Shown piece by piece: positions 34,889-44,551 of a DNA stretch of 64,000 bases (positions within the stretch are counted from its first letter, which is position 1; each line of letters begins with the position of its first letter). Origin of the DNA: Tissierellia bacterium (GTDB lineage Bacteria > Bacillota > Clostridia > Tissierellales > Sedimentibacteraceae). A program made the position numbers and the translations under genes. The notes beneath the pieces are model-generated. The model ran no database searches. It had not been told where the DNA came from and worked only from the letters and a program-made list of their open reading frames with translations. The stretch is taken from contig JAQVWY010000003.1 of NCBI GenBank assembly GCA_028709465.1, forward strand, positions 1-64,000, read 5' to 3'.

Positions 34889-35404
34889 TTAATAATTATT
34901 ATAAATACTTATCCCATCCGTGAGTCGCTTAGTTGAATTCTCATAGTTATTCCACACCGACCTTTGAAGTTCATCAATTATACGCATTTCATTATTTGAA
35001 TTGTTTAAGGTTATATTTACTTGTTTTTTCCCATACTCACAGCCTATACCCATGGATATATACATCATCATTAACTGATTTATGCTACATCCCTCTTTAT
35101 TTGCCATATCCGTTACTTGTTTATGCAATGATTTAGGTATCCTCAATGACAGTTTACCACTATAATCATCTTCAGATTTATAACCATCTTCAAGCGGAAT
35201 TTCTCTTCCCATTTCCTCCGCCGTTTCTATCCAGCATTTAATTGCATCTCTAACATTTATTAGTGCTTCCTCTTGAGTTTCGCCGTCACTCATGCATCCA
35301 GCTAACGAAGGTACAGTTGCTAAAAAACCTCCACCGTCTTCATCAGATAACTTTGATATTTCAATTCTGTAGTTTTTTTCTTTTAAACTAACATTACTTT
35401 CCAT
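34889..35404 (-). CDS. hicB: HicB antitoxin with C-terminal extension
   Basis: This protein is 171 residues from the ATG at 35402-35404, six bases after AGGAGG (an ATG two codons earlier touches the AGGAGG). Residues 11-68 are the HicB RNase-H-like fold (GGGFLATVPSLAGCMSDGET, then EEALINVRDAIKCWIE). Residues 84-119 are a ribbon-helix-helix DNA-binding domain (KLSLRIPKSLHKQVTDMANK, then EGCSINQLMMMY). About 50 residues follow that are not part of usual HicB, ending ELQRSVWNNYENSTKR and a Tyr/Asn-rich tip. By analogy with HigA of the tuberculosis TAC system this could be a chaperone-addiction tail. Confidence 0.9.
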   Translation of the reverse strand: MESNVSLKEKNYRIEISKLSDEDGGGFLATVPSLAGCMSDGETQEEALINVRDAIKCWIETAEEMGREIPLEDGYKSEDDYSGKLSLRIPKSLHKQVTDMANKEGCSINQLMMMYISMGIGCEYGKKQVNITLNNSNNEMRIIDELQRSVWNNYENSTKRLTDGISIYNNY

Positions 35405-35430
35405 TTGCATCCTCCTATTTTTACACTCTG

Positions 35431-35682
35431 CTAAAAATCCTCTCTAACTATTTCAAATAGCTTTAGTGCTTTTTTTATATATATCACTTTCACTGGTCTA
35501 TCTTTTGGTATTGAAATCTGTTCCGTTAAATCAGGATGGTGATAGATATAATGACTTGAACCACTTTTTGGATTTCTCCGAGTGAATCCCCCAACTTTAG
35601 TCAATAATTTATTTATTTCTTCAAAAGAAACATCTTTAGGATTATTTTTTATTTTATCATATAGTTTTTTATAATGACTCAT
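35431..35682 (-). CDS. hicA: HicA mRNA interferase toxin
   Basis: This 83-residue toxin has the dsRBD-like HicA fold: MSHYKKLYDKIKNNPKDVSF, ELINKLL-type helix, then GGFTRRNPKSGSSHYIYHHP with the catalytic His44 in the GSSH motif, and VKVIYIKKALKLFEI at the end. HicA cleaves mRNA independently of the ribosome. It is the first gene of the operon, ahead of hicB by 26 bases. GAGG precedes the ATG. Confidence 0.93.
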   Translation of the reverse strand: MSHYKKLYDKIKNNPKDVSFEEINKLLTKVGGFTRRNPKSGSSHYIYHHPDLTEQISIPKDRPVKVIYIKKALKLFEIVREDF

Positions 35683-35740
35683 ACTATTCCTCTATTAATA
35701 TTCCCTTCATCAAATATATTATACATAATAATATCGTATA

Positions 35741-35778
35741 TGATACCATTTTATGCACTGATACCATATATGATACCA
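35741..35778. promoter_or_regulatory. Triple TGATACCA repeat, likely HicB operator
   Basis: Three identical direct copies of TGATACCA begin at 35741, 35759 and 35771. They overlap the predicted -10 and start site of the hicA promoter. Ribbon-helix-helix antitoxins usually bind such repeats, so this is a likely autoregulatory site. Confidence 0.7.
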
Positions 35779-35797
35779 CATTTTATGAATTTGTCAA
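35770..35797 (-). promoter_or_regulatory. Promoter of the hicA-hicB-secB operon
   Basis: On the minus strand a perfect TTGACA (35792-35797), 16-base spacer and TATCAT (35770-35775). The start site would fall inside the TGATACCA repeats, about 80 bases before hicA. Confidence 0.7.
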
Positions 35798-35810
35798 TTT
35801 TTTTTATAAA

Positions 35811-35848
35811 AAATATTACAAAAGACACCGCTGGGGGAAGCAGTGTCT
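35811..35848 (-). terminator. Hairpin between integrase remnant and hicA
   Basis: Arms AGACACTGCT and AGCGGTGTCT (one mismatch) read on the minus strand, followed by a T-rich run. It would insulate the hicA promoter from transcription coming from groEL. Confidence 0.55.
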
Positions 35849-35925
35849 CCCATAGGAGTTTTACATAAATGAATCAAAACATCTATTACGACTTACTAAC
35901 ATACTATCACATAAGAATATAATCA

Positions 35926-36301
35926 AGGTACTTATGTATATTTGTGCTTCTTTCCTATACAGGCATGAGAATAGGGGAGTTATGTGCCTTAAAATGGAAA
36001 GATATTGATTTTAAAGAAAAGCAAATAAAAATATACAAAACATATTATAATCCTACTAACAATACTGTAAAATATACTCTACTGCCACCTAAAACCGAAC
36101 AATCAAATTACACCTCATGGACTTAGACATACTCATACATCCCTACTAGCGCAGGCGGGAGTAAGCCTTGAAGAAATTATGGAATGTTTAGGGCATAAAG
36201 ATGATGCGACAACAAGAAATATATATTTGCACATTACAAAAGAAATGAAAAAAGAAGCTTCTCAAAAATTCAGTGAATTAATGAAAAGCTCTCAATGTTA
36301 G
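35926..36301 (+). pseudogene. Decayed tyrosine recombinase (phage-type integrase)
   Basis: On the plus strand, frame 1 encodes LLSYTGMRIGELCALKWKDI, the catalytic-domain start with the first Arg, and continues to TLLPPKTEQSN. Frame 2 then encodes ITPHGLRHTHTSLLAQAGVS (His-x-x-Arg box), then LEEIMECLGHKDDATTRNIY with the catalytic Tyr, and stops at TAG 36299-36301. About 40 residues between the two parts and the entire N-terminal arm are missing. It is therefore a truncated, frameshifted remnant of an integrative element next to the TA module. Confidence 0.9.
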
Positions 36302-36367
36302 CAAAATGTTAGCAAACACATTTTGCAGATATAAATAAATAGATATTTCAAAGGGTTTGACGATTTT

Positions 36368-38011
<1,644 letters not shown>

Positions 38012-38023
38012 CTATTATTTTTT

Positions 38024-38326
<303 letters not shown>

Positions 38327-38362
38327 TTAATCTATATATGTAAGCATATATGCTTTATATTG

Positions 38363-38389
38363 TTAGCACTCAACTTCAAAGAGTGCTAA
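38363..38389. promoter_or_regulatory. CIRCE operator (HrcA binding site)
   Basis: Perfect inverted repeat TTAGCACTC, nine bases, GAGTGCTAA, which is the exact consensus. It lies between the groESL promoter and groES, so HrcA would repress in the absence of heat stress. Confidence 0.98.
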
Positions 38390-38403
38390 CACTCATTGTT
38401 AAT

Positions 38404-38432
38404 ATAATACTCAATTGACTCTATGTTTTCAA
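38404..38432 (-). promoter_or_regulatory. Sigma-A promoter of groESL
   Basis: Minus strand TTGAAA (38427-38432), 17 bases, TATTAT (38404-38409), placed just upstream of CIRCE, the normal arrangement. Confidence 0.8.
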
Positions 38433-38595
38433 GTGCCAATTTTGATTAATTTAACTGATTTTACTTAATTAATTGAATTATTGCGTATTTATCTTTACTT
38501 TGCTTTTATTTTCTCATTATTTCGATGTTTTTTACCTATTATTAATAAACAACATTTGTATCTATATTACAATTCAATTCATATTCAAAAAATAG

Positions 38596-38624
38596 TTGAT
38601 GTATTTTGCAATATTTGATATATT
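38596..38624 (+). promoter_or_regulatory. Candidate promoter of fba
   Basis: TTGATG, 17-base spacer, TATATT on the plus strand, about 70 bases before fba. The surroundings are AT-rich with other possible boxes (TATAAT at 38624 region), so placement is tentative. Nothing else is visible between 38433 and 38595. Confidence 0.4.
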
Positions 38625-38693
38625 ATAATAGAAATAACTATTTATTATAACACATATAATATATAATATATAATTTATTTAGGAGGAGTTAAA

Positions 38694-39623
38694 ATGGCTC
38701 TCGTTACATCAAAAGAAATGTTTAAAAAGGCTTATGAAGGAAATTATGCTGTAGGTGCCTTCAATGTTAATAATATGGAAATTATACAAGGCATAGTTGA
38801 TGCAGCAAAAGAGGAAAATGCACCTTTAATATTACAAGTATCAGCTGGTGCCAGAAAATATGCTAACCCCATATATTTAAGGAAACTAGTTGAAGCTGCA
38901 ATTGAAGACAGTGGACTTGACATAGTTTTACATCTTGACCATGGTGAAGATTTTGAAATATGTAAATCATGTATTGATGGTGGTTTCACTTCTGTTATGA
39001 TTGATGGTTCTAAATTACCTTTTGAAGAAAATATTGCTCTTACAAAAAAAGTAGTTGAGTATGCTCACAACAAAGGCGTAGTAGTAGAAGGTGAACTTGG
39101 AAAACTTGCTGGAGTTGAAGATGCCGTAAAGGTGAATACAAAGGATGCTACATATACTGATCCTGATGAAGCTTATGAGTTTGTAAAAAGAACTGGAGTT
39201 GATTCTTTAGCAATAGCAATTGGAACAAGTCATGGTGCTTACAAATTTAAAGGAGATCCAAGTCTCGATTTTGAAAGACTTGAAAAAATAAGCAAATTGT
39301 TGCCTGATTTCCCATTAGTACTTCATGGTTCCTCATCTGTACCAAAAGAATTTGTTGATTTATGTAATAAATATGGCGGTAAAATACCTGGAGCCGCTGG
39401 AGTTCCTGAAGAAATGTTATCAAAAGCTTCAAAAATGGCTGTTTGTAAAATTAATATAGATACAGATTTAAGACTTGCTATGACTGCAAGCATAAGACAA
39501 GTCCTTACAGATAACCCTTCTGAATTTGATCCTCGTAAATATTTAGGTCCTGGAAGAGAAGCAATTAAAAAAATGGTAGCTCATAAAATGAGAAACGTAT
39601 TGGGCTGCAGCGGAAAAAGATAA
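38694..39623 (+). CDS. fba: Fructose-bisphosphate aldolase, class II
   Basis: This 309-residue zinc aldolase has the class II metal ligands: Asp82 and His83 (LHLDHGEDFE), His180 (GTSHGAYKF) and His211 (LVLHGSSSVP), plus the VEGELGKLAG segment. It splits fructose 1,6-bisphosphate into dihydroxyacetone phosphate and glyceraldehyde 3-phosphate in glycolysis. AGGAGG is nine bases from the ATG. It appears monocistronic and is followed by a composite repeat. Confidence 0.97.
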   Translation: MALVTSKEMFKKAYEGNYAVGAFNVNNMEIIQGIVDAAKEENAPLILQVSAGARKYANPIYLRKLVEAAIEDSGLDIVLHLDHGEDFEICKSCIDGGFTSVMIDGSKLPFEENIALTKKVVEYAHNKGVVVEGELGKLAGVEDAVKVNTKDATYTDPDEAYEFVKRTGVDSLAIAIGTSHGAYKFKGDPSLDFERLEKISKLLPDFPLVLHGSSSVPKEFVDLCNKYGGKIPGAAGVPEEMLSKASKMAVCKINIDTDLRLAMTASIRQVLTDNPSEFDPRKYLGPGREAIKKMVAHKMRNVLGCSGKR

Positions 39624-39631
39624 TATTTTTT

Positions 39632-39826
39632 TGTCATTCTAAAGGCGTAGCCTGAAGATGACCTAACCCCATTTTTCAGAGTGTTTTTTCTGAAAAATGG
39701 TGGTAGGTCATTTGCAACTAGTTCCCAATTTATATGAGCAATAGCGAACAAATAAATTGGTGAACTAGACTGCGAGAATCTCACTTCAACATTTAATGAG
39801 ATCCTTCACTACCGTTCAGGATGACA
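39632..39826. repeat. Composite dispersed repeat with two nested hairpins
   Basis: The outer ends are TGTCATTCTAAAGGCGTAGC (left) and TTCACTACCGTTCAGGATGACA (right, in part), the two half-types of the dispersed family. Inside are two more imperfect hairpins: TGACCTAACCCCATTTTTCAG with its partner ending GGTAGGTCA (39659-39709), and CTAGTTCCCAATTTAT with ATAAATTGGTGAACTAG (39718-39770). It fills the gap between convergent fba and the CDF transporter gene. Confidence 0.8.
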
Positions 39827-39831
39827 AATTG

Positions 39832-41028
39832 TTATTCAAGGTCTGGGTTGTTCATAATTGTTGAAACATAGCTTTTATCAATTGTAACTACTGAAAAATA
39901 TGTTTCATTCTCTTCTTTTATAAGCTTTTCAATTTTATCTACTAAATCTATTGATTTTATATCATAATCAACCGGAACTAATACATCAAATATTAAATTG
40001 GTATGGGTATTTCCCTTAACAACTCTAAAATCATGTATTGATAATCTTTCATCTATTGATAGTATTTTTTTATTAGTCATATTTCTTAAATGATTAATTT
40101 CTTTGTCATCTGTTATTATCGGATCTAAATGTATTACTAAATTAATATCTAATTCTTTTGCAAAATCTCTTTCAATATTATCTATTAAATCATGAGATTT
40201 TAATATATCTTCTTTTGCATCTACCTCTACGTGAACAGTTGCAAAATTATTTCCTGGTCCATAATTATGAACTACTAAATCATGAATGTTTATAACACCA
40301 TCGTATCCTAATATTTTATCTTCTATGGTCTTAATGAAATCTTCATCAGGGAGTTCCCCTAATATTGGATTTAATATATCCCTTAAAATATCTATACCAG
40401 AATATATAATAAACAAAGCAACTAATATTCCCATAAATCCATCTATTTTTAAACCAGTAAATTTAGCTATCATTATAGAAACTAAAACCACTGAAGTGGC
40501 AATTACATCATTTCTGCTATCTAGTGATGTAGCAATCATAGTAGATGAAGAGATTCTTTCCCCCAAGATTTTATAAAAATGGCTAAGCCATATTTTAACT
40601 ACAATTGAAAAAATTAAAACAATAATCATTAAAATACTATAATCTATTTCAACAGGGTTTATTATTTTATCAAATGATGTTTTAATTAATTCCACACCTA
40701 ATATTATTATAGCAAAAGAAACAATTAACCCAGATAAATATTCAAATCTAGCATGACCAAAGGGATGATTTTTATCTGCAGGCATTCCAGATAATTTAAA
40801 CCCTATGTATGTAATAATTGAAGAACTTGCATCCGACAGGTTATTTACTCCATCAGCTGTTATTGCAATGCTGTTAAATATAGTTCCTATAGAAATTTTG
40901 CTAAAACTTAATATAATATTTACTATAATCCCAACAATGCTGCCTAACTTGCCATAGGCTTCTCTTACAGAAGAATTTTTAACATCTTCATAATTCTTTA
41001 TAAATTTTTTTATTAAGATATTAGTCAT
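39832..41028 (-). CDS. Cation diffusion facilitator family transporter
   Basis: This 398-residue CDF protein has six membrane helices (about 30-230). Helix 2 carries the metal site in ITADGVNNLSDASSS (Asp59, Asn63, Asp66). The loop after it has KNHPFGHARFEYLSG. The long cytoplasmic C-terminal part holds a canonical metal-sensing fold and an additional region of similar size. It exports Zn, Mn or Fe in exchange for protons; the metal is not determinable here. Its ATG overlaps the stop of the ABC-F gene (4 bases). Confidence 0.92.
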   Translation of the reverse strand: MTNILIKKFIKNYEDVKNSSVREAYGKLGSIVGIIVNIILSFSKISIGTIFNSIAITADGVNNLSDASSSIITYIGFKLSGMPADKNHPFGHARFEYLSGLIVSFAIIILGVELIKTSFDKIINPVEIDYSILMIIVLIFSIVVKIWLSHFYKILGERISSSTMIATSLDSRNDVIATSVVLVSIMIAKFTGLKIDGFMGILVALFIIYSGIDILRDILNPILGELPDEDFIKTIEDKILGYDGVINIHDLVVHNYGPGNNFATVHVEVDAKEDILKSHDLIDNIERDFAKELDINLVIHLDPIITDDKEINHLRNMTNKKILSIDERLSIHDFRVVKGNTHTNLIFDVLVPVDYDIKSIDLVDKIEKLIKEENETYFSVVTIDKSYVSTIMNNPDLE

Positions 41029-42968
41029 AATTCACCTCTAACTTGCTCAATATAATACTTCTCTAGCTCTAAATACATTGATTCTAATTCTTCTTTTAAA
41101 GTACTATATTCAACATATTTTTTATTGTATTCATCCATATCCCATTCATTAGAATTAGTGTTTAATATTTCTTCAAACTCAATTATTCTGTTTTCTGTTT
41201 CAATAATTGCTTTTTCAAGTTTTTCTAAATCTCTTTTTCTTTTTTCTTCCTGCCTTGTTTCTTCTTTTTTTCTTAAATAATCTTCCCTATTTGATGATAT
41301 GGACTTTTCATCTATTCCCTTTTCATTTTGCTCCTCTAGCATTCCTTGTATTCTGCTCTTTTCCTGTTTGTACCCTTCATAATCAAAATTATACATTTTA
41401 AAAGACTTATCTTCTAATTCTCCTATACATGTTGCTATTTTATCAACAAAATATCTGTCATGAGATACAAAAAGTATGGTGCCTTCATAATTTATTAGAC
41501 TTTCTTCTAATACTTCTCTTGATTCTATATCTAAATGATTTGTAGGTTCATCAAGTATCAATGTATTTACATTTTCATATATAAGCATTCCCAGCTTTAA
41601 TCTAGATTTCTCGCCACCTGATAATGTACTAATATGTTTATATACATCATCACCAGTAAATAATATATTAGCCAACTGTTTTCTTGCATCGCTTATAGAA
41701 ATACCATAATTATATGAGAAATAATCTACTATTGAAATATCTTCTCTTTCAAAATTTACTTCTTGCGGCAGATATCCGATTTTAACATTTGAACCGATTT
41801 TAACTTCCCCAGTATCACTTTGTACTTCTCCTATAATTATTTTTAAGATGGTTGATTTCCCTGTTCCATTTTCTCCTATTATGCACATACTATCTTTATA
41901 AAATAATGTAAAATCTAAATTACTAAACAACTTTTTCGAATTAAATGATTTTTTTAAATTATTTACCTTAATAACCTCTTTGCCTGTTCTTTCTACTCCG
42001 CTTATATTAAAGTCAGCTGTTTTTTTATCAATTACAGGTTTATTTATCTTTTCTATTCTTTCAAGCCTTTTTTCCAACTCTTTAGCTCTTTTATACATTT
42101 TATCGCTATCACGCATTTCGCCCCATATACGATACCTTTGTATCTGTTCTTCCATCTTACTTATCTTTTTCTGTTGATTTTCATATTCCTTCATTGCTTG
42201 CAAAAACCTGAGTTCCTTTTCTGCAACATATTTGGAATATCCTCCATTATAAATATCAACTCCATCTGCTTGCAACTCAATAATTTTATTTGCAACTCTA
42301 TCAAGAAAATACCTGTCATGAGATACCATTACAATAGTTCCCTCATAAGAACTTAAATATTCCTCTAACCATTCAACAGACTTAATATCAAGATGATTAG
42401 ACGGTTCGTCTAATAAAAGAAGATCTGGATTTTCTAGAAGAATTTTCCCGAGAATAACTCTAGTTTTTTCACCGCCACTTAAATAGTTAAACTTTGTTTT
42501 GCACATATCCTCGGAGATATCAAGCCCTTGTAATATCTTACTTAATTTTTCCTTCATTTCATAGCCACCCTTAATCTCAAATAATTCTTGTAATTGGCTA
42601 TATTTATTTATTGCGAATTGAAGCTCTTCATCTATTAATTTATCAAATGTTTTTTCTAAAGATATCATCTCTTCTTTTATTTCATTAATCTTTTGAAATG
42701 CTTTATTAATAACGTCTAATACAGTACTTTCATCTTCATAATTAGGAATTTGCTCAAGATATCCTATTACTAAACCTTTTCGCTTATTTATTTGTCCACC
42801 TTGGTAATTCTCAAAACCGGCTATTATTTTCATAAGAGTAGATTTCCCAATGCCATTCTTTCCAATAAGTGCTATCTTTTCTTTTGTTTTGACATCAAAT
42901 GTAACATTTTCAAATATTTTATCTACGCCAAAAGTCTTTGCTAAATTGCTTACTCCTATTTCTATCAT
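41025..42968 (-). CDS. ABC-F family ATPase
   Basis: This 647-residue protein has two ABC ATPase domains without membrane segments. The first has GKNGIGKST at 36-44 and YLSGGEKTR near 162-170. The second has GENGTGKST and TLSGGEKSR. The two are joined by a charged linker of the P-site tRNA interaction motif type (about 240-310), and a C-terminal coiled coil follows. It is closest in layout to YdiF/Uup-type housekeeping ABC-F ribosome factors rather than to known resistance proteins. It is translationally coupled to the CDF transporter. Confidence 0.92.
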   Translation of the reverse strand: MIEIGVSNLAKTFGVDKIFENVTFDVKTKEKIALIGKNGIGKSTLMKIIAGFENYQGGQINKRKGLVIGYLEQIPNYEDESTVLDVINKAFQKINEIKEEMISLEKTFDKLIDEELQFAINKYSQLQELFEIKGGYEMKEKLSKILQGLDISEDMCKTKFNYLSGGEKTRVILGKILLENPDLLLLDEPSNHLDIKSVEWLEEYLSSYEGTIVMVSHDRYFLDRVANKIIELQADGVDIYNGGYSKYVAEKELRFLQAMKEYENQQKKISKMEEQIQRYRIWGEMRDSDKMYKRAKELEKRLERIEKINKPVIDKKTADFNISGVERTGKEVIKVNNLKKSFNSKKLFSNLDFTLFYKDSMCIIGENGTGKSTILKIIIGEVQSDTGEVKIGSNVKIGYLPQEVNFEREDISIVDYFSYNYGISISDARKQLANILFTGDDVYKHISTLSGGEKSRLKLGMLIYENVNTLILDEPTNHLDIESREVLEESLINYEGTILFVSHDRYFVDKIATCIGELEDKSFKMYNFDYEGYKQEKSRIQGMLEEQNEKGIDEKSISSNREDYLRKKEETRQEEKRKRDLEKLEKAIIETENRIIEFEEILNTNSNEWDMDEYNKKYVEYSTLKEELESMYLELEKYYIEQVRGEL

Positions 42969-43011
42969 ATTTATACCTCTTATATTACATTAGCTTTTCA
43001 TTTTATTATAA

Positions 43012-43046
43012 ATTATAATATACCATAAATTTCTGATAAATGGTAT
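43012..43046 (-). promoter_or_regulatory. Candidate promoter with internal palindrome for the ABC-F gene
   Basis: Minus strand TTATCA (43034-43039), 16 bases, TATAAT (43012-43017), about 45 bases before the gene. ATACCAT and ATGGTAT (43020-43026 and 43040-43046) form an inverted repeat across the spacer and could be an operator. Confidence 0.45.
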
Positions 43047-43087
43047 AAAATCAATTTTAAGTAGTCAAAGAAATTATTTTGTTTTAT

Positions 43088-43137
43088 AAAAACAAAAAGC
43101 AGTCTCAAAAATTAATCAAGTAAATTTTTGAGACTGC
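43088..43137 (-). terminator. Terminator after rsgI
   Basis: Perfect 15-base arms (GCAGTCTCAAAAATT and its complement, 43099-43113 and 43123-43137); on the minus strand TTTTTGTTTTT follows. It ends the CYTH-coaX-sigI-rsgI operon 8 bases after rsgI. Confidence 0.92.
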
Positions 43138-43144
43138 CTTATTC

Positions 43145-44551
43145 TTAATTATTTTCAATTATTTCTATAAATGTTGCTACAAACCTTTCATTTTTATATT
43201 CTAAATCTATATTTAATTTATAATTTTCCTTTAAATCATTTATTTTTATAGATTTACCATTTAAGTTTATAATCTTTGTATTATTTTCTAAATATATTAT
43301 CAGTGATTTATCATTTGACCGCAATATTGTAATGGAGCTATCTTTTTCATTAATAGAAGTAATTGTACAAATTAAATTGTCTATTTCAATAATATCTTCA
43401 TCTTTTTTATCTTTTTTATCTTTTGATTTGTTTTTTTTATTTTCAGAATTTGAATCAGACTTCTTTACTTTATTATTTTTATCATTTTTCTCATTTTTAC
43501 CATTATTTTTGTTGCTGTTATTATTACTTTTATCTTCTTTTTCTACTTTATCATTTTTATCTTCTTTTTCTACTTTATTATTTTTAGTATTATCGATATT
43601 ATTATTTGCGTTATTTTTATTATCTTTATTTATTTCATTATCCGAATTTTTCTTATTAGAATTATCTATATTATTCTTTTTAACATTTTTGTTGTTCTTT
43701 ATCTCTTCTTTTTCTGCCTTTTTTTCTTCTTTCTCTATCTTTTCTTCTTTTTTATTTTCTTTTTCTGCCTTTTTTTCTTCTTTCTTCTCTGCTTTTTCTT
43801 CTTTCTTTAATTCATTTTTATATTGATTTTGTGCCTTTACAATTTCCTTCACAGGCTTTTCCAACCATTCTTCAACATTTATTTCTTCCGTATCTTCAGC
43901 ATATTCAGCTGTTTCTTGTAACCTATTAACTAAATTTAATTTCCCAGGAGTTACACCAAGTTCCTTTGCAGCTTGAACTTGACTATTGTCTACTTTGATT
44001 GCATTAACTTGCACATTAGATATATTAGTTTCCTTTTTAATTTCTTCTTCTATCGTAGTTTTTAGTTTTAAATTTAATTCATCGCTCTTTCCTTCATTTT
44101 TACTAGATGTTGCAATAACTATATCACATTCATCTTCAACAATATATCCATCTTCAATAATTTCACCTAATACTTTTTTTATTGCAACTTCTATATTTTT
44201 ATTTCTTAAATCATTTAGATTTATTCCATTTAAAATACCTTCCCCATCTTCATTTAAAGAATTTACATTTATAACACGATCAAATCTATTTATTGAATAT
44301 TCAATGGAAGGATTTATATCCATACTTACATATGAATATGGTGTGTAATATGCCCAACCTGGCACAGCAAAAATGGCACATGCAGCTGCTATGGTTGCTA
44401 TAAATTTAGTATATCCTTTATTAAATATTTTCTTTTTAACTTCAATTCTCTGTCCAATGATATAATTTTCATTTTTAATTTTATATATACGACCATCGTC
44501 AGACAAGGCTGCTGCATATTTGTCTCGTATTTCAACTATTACTGCTTTCAT
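43145..44551 (-). CDS. rsgI: Anti-sigma-I factor RsgI family protein
   Basis: This 468-residue membrane protein has the RsgI_N domain at residues 1-45 (MKAVIVEIRDKYAAALSDDG), one membrane helix (about 50-66), and the extracellular motif VSMDINPSIEYSINRFDRVI. In this motif Asn80-Pro81 is the known autocleavage bond of RsgI proteins. After an alpha/beta juxtamembrane domain comes a very long Lys/Glu/Asn-rich linker (about 245-390) and a small C-terminal beta domain (LICTITSINEKDSSITILRS). It has no carbohydrate-binding module as in cellulosome RsgIs, so the signal is unknown. Overlaps sigI by 4 bases. Confidence 0.9.
   Translation of the reverse strand: MKAVIVEIRDKYAAALSDDGRIYKIKNENYIIGQRIEVKKKIFNKGYTKFIATIAAACAIFAVPGWAYYTPYSYVSMDINPSIEYSINRFDRVINVNSLNEDGEGILNGINLNDLRNKNIEVAIKKVLGEIIEDGYIVEDECDIVIATSSKNEGKSDELNLKLKTTIEEEIKKETNISNVQVNAIKVDNSQVQAAKELGVTPGKLNLVNRLQETAEYAEDTEEINVEEWLEKPVKEIVKAQNQYKNELKKEEKAEKKEEKKAEKENKKEEKIEKEEKKAEKEEIKNNKNVKKNNIDNSNKKNSDNEINKDNKNNANNNIDNTKNNKVEKEDKNDKVEKEDKSNNNSNKNNGKNEKNDKNNKVKKSDSNSENKKNKSKDKKDKKDEDIIEIDNLICTITSINEKDSSITILRSNDKSLIIYLENNTKIINLNGKSIKINDLKENYKLNIDLEYKNERFVATFIEIIENN

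Noticed and set aside
35944..36126. Short plus-strand frame as an intact gene
   Set aside because: It holds only the first catalytic block of a tyrosine integrase; the rest continues in another frame after a deletion, so it is annotated as a pseudogene.
43332..43826. 164-codon plus-strand open frame opposite rsgI
   Set aside because: Its Ser/Phe/Leu-only composition is the mirror of the Lys/Glu/Asn-rich RsgI linker; no protein family resembles it.
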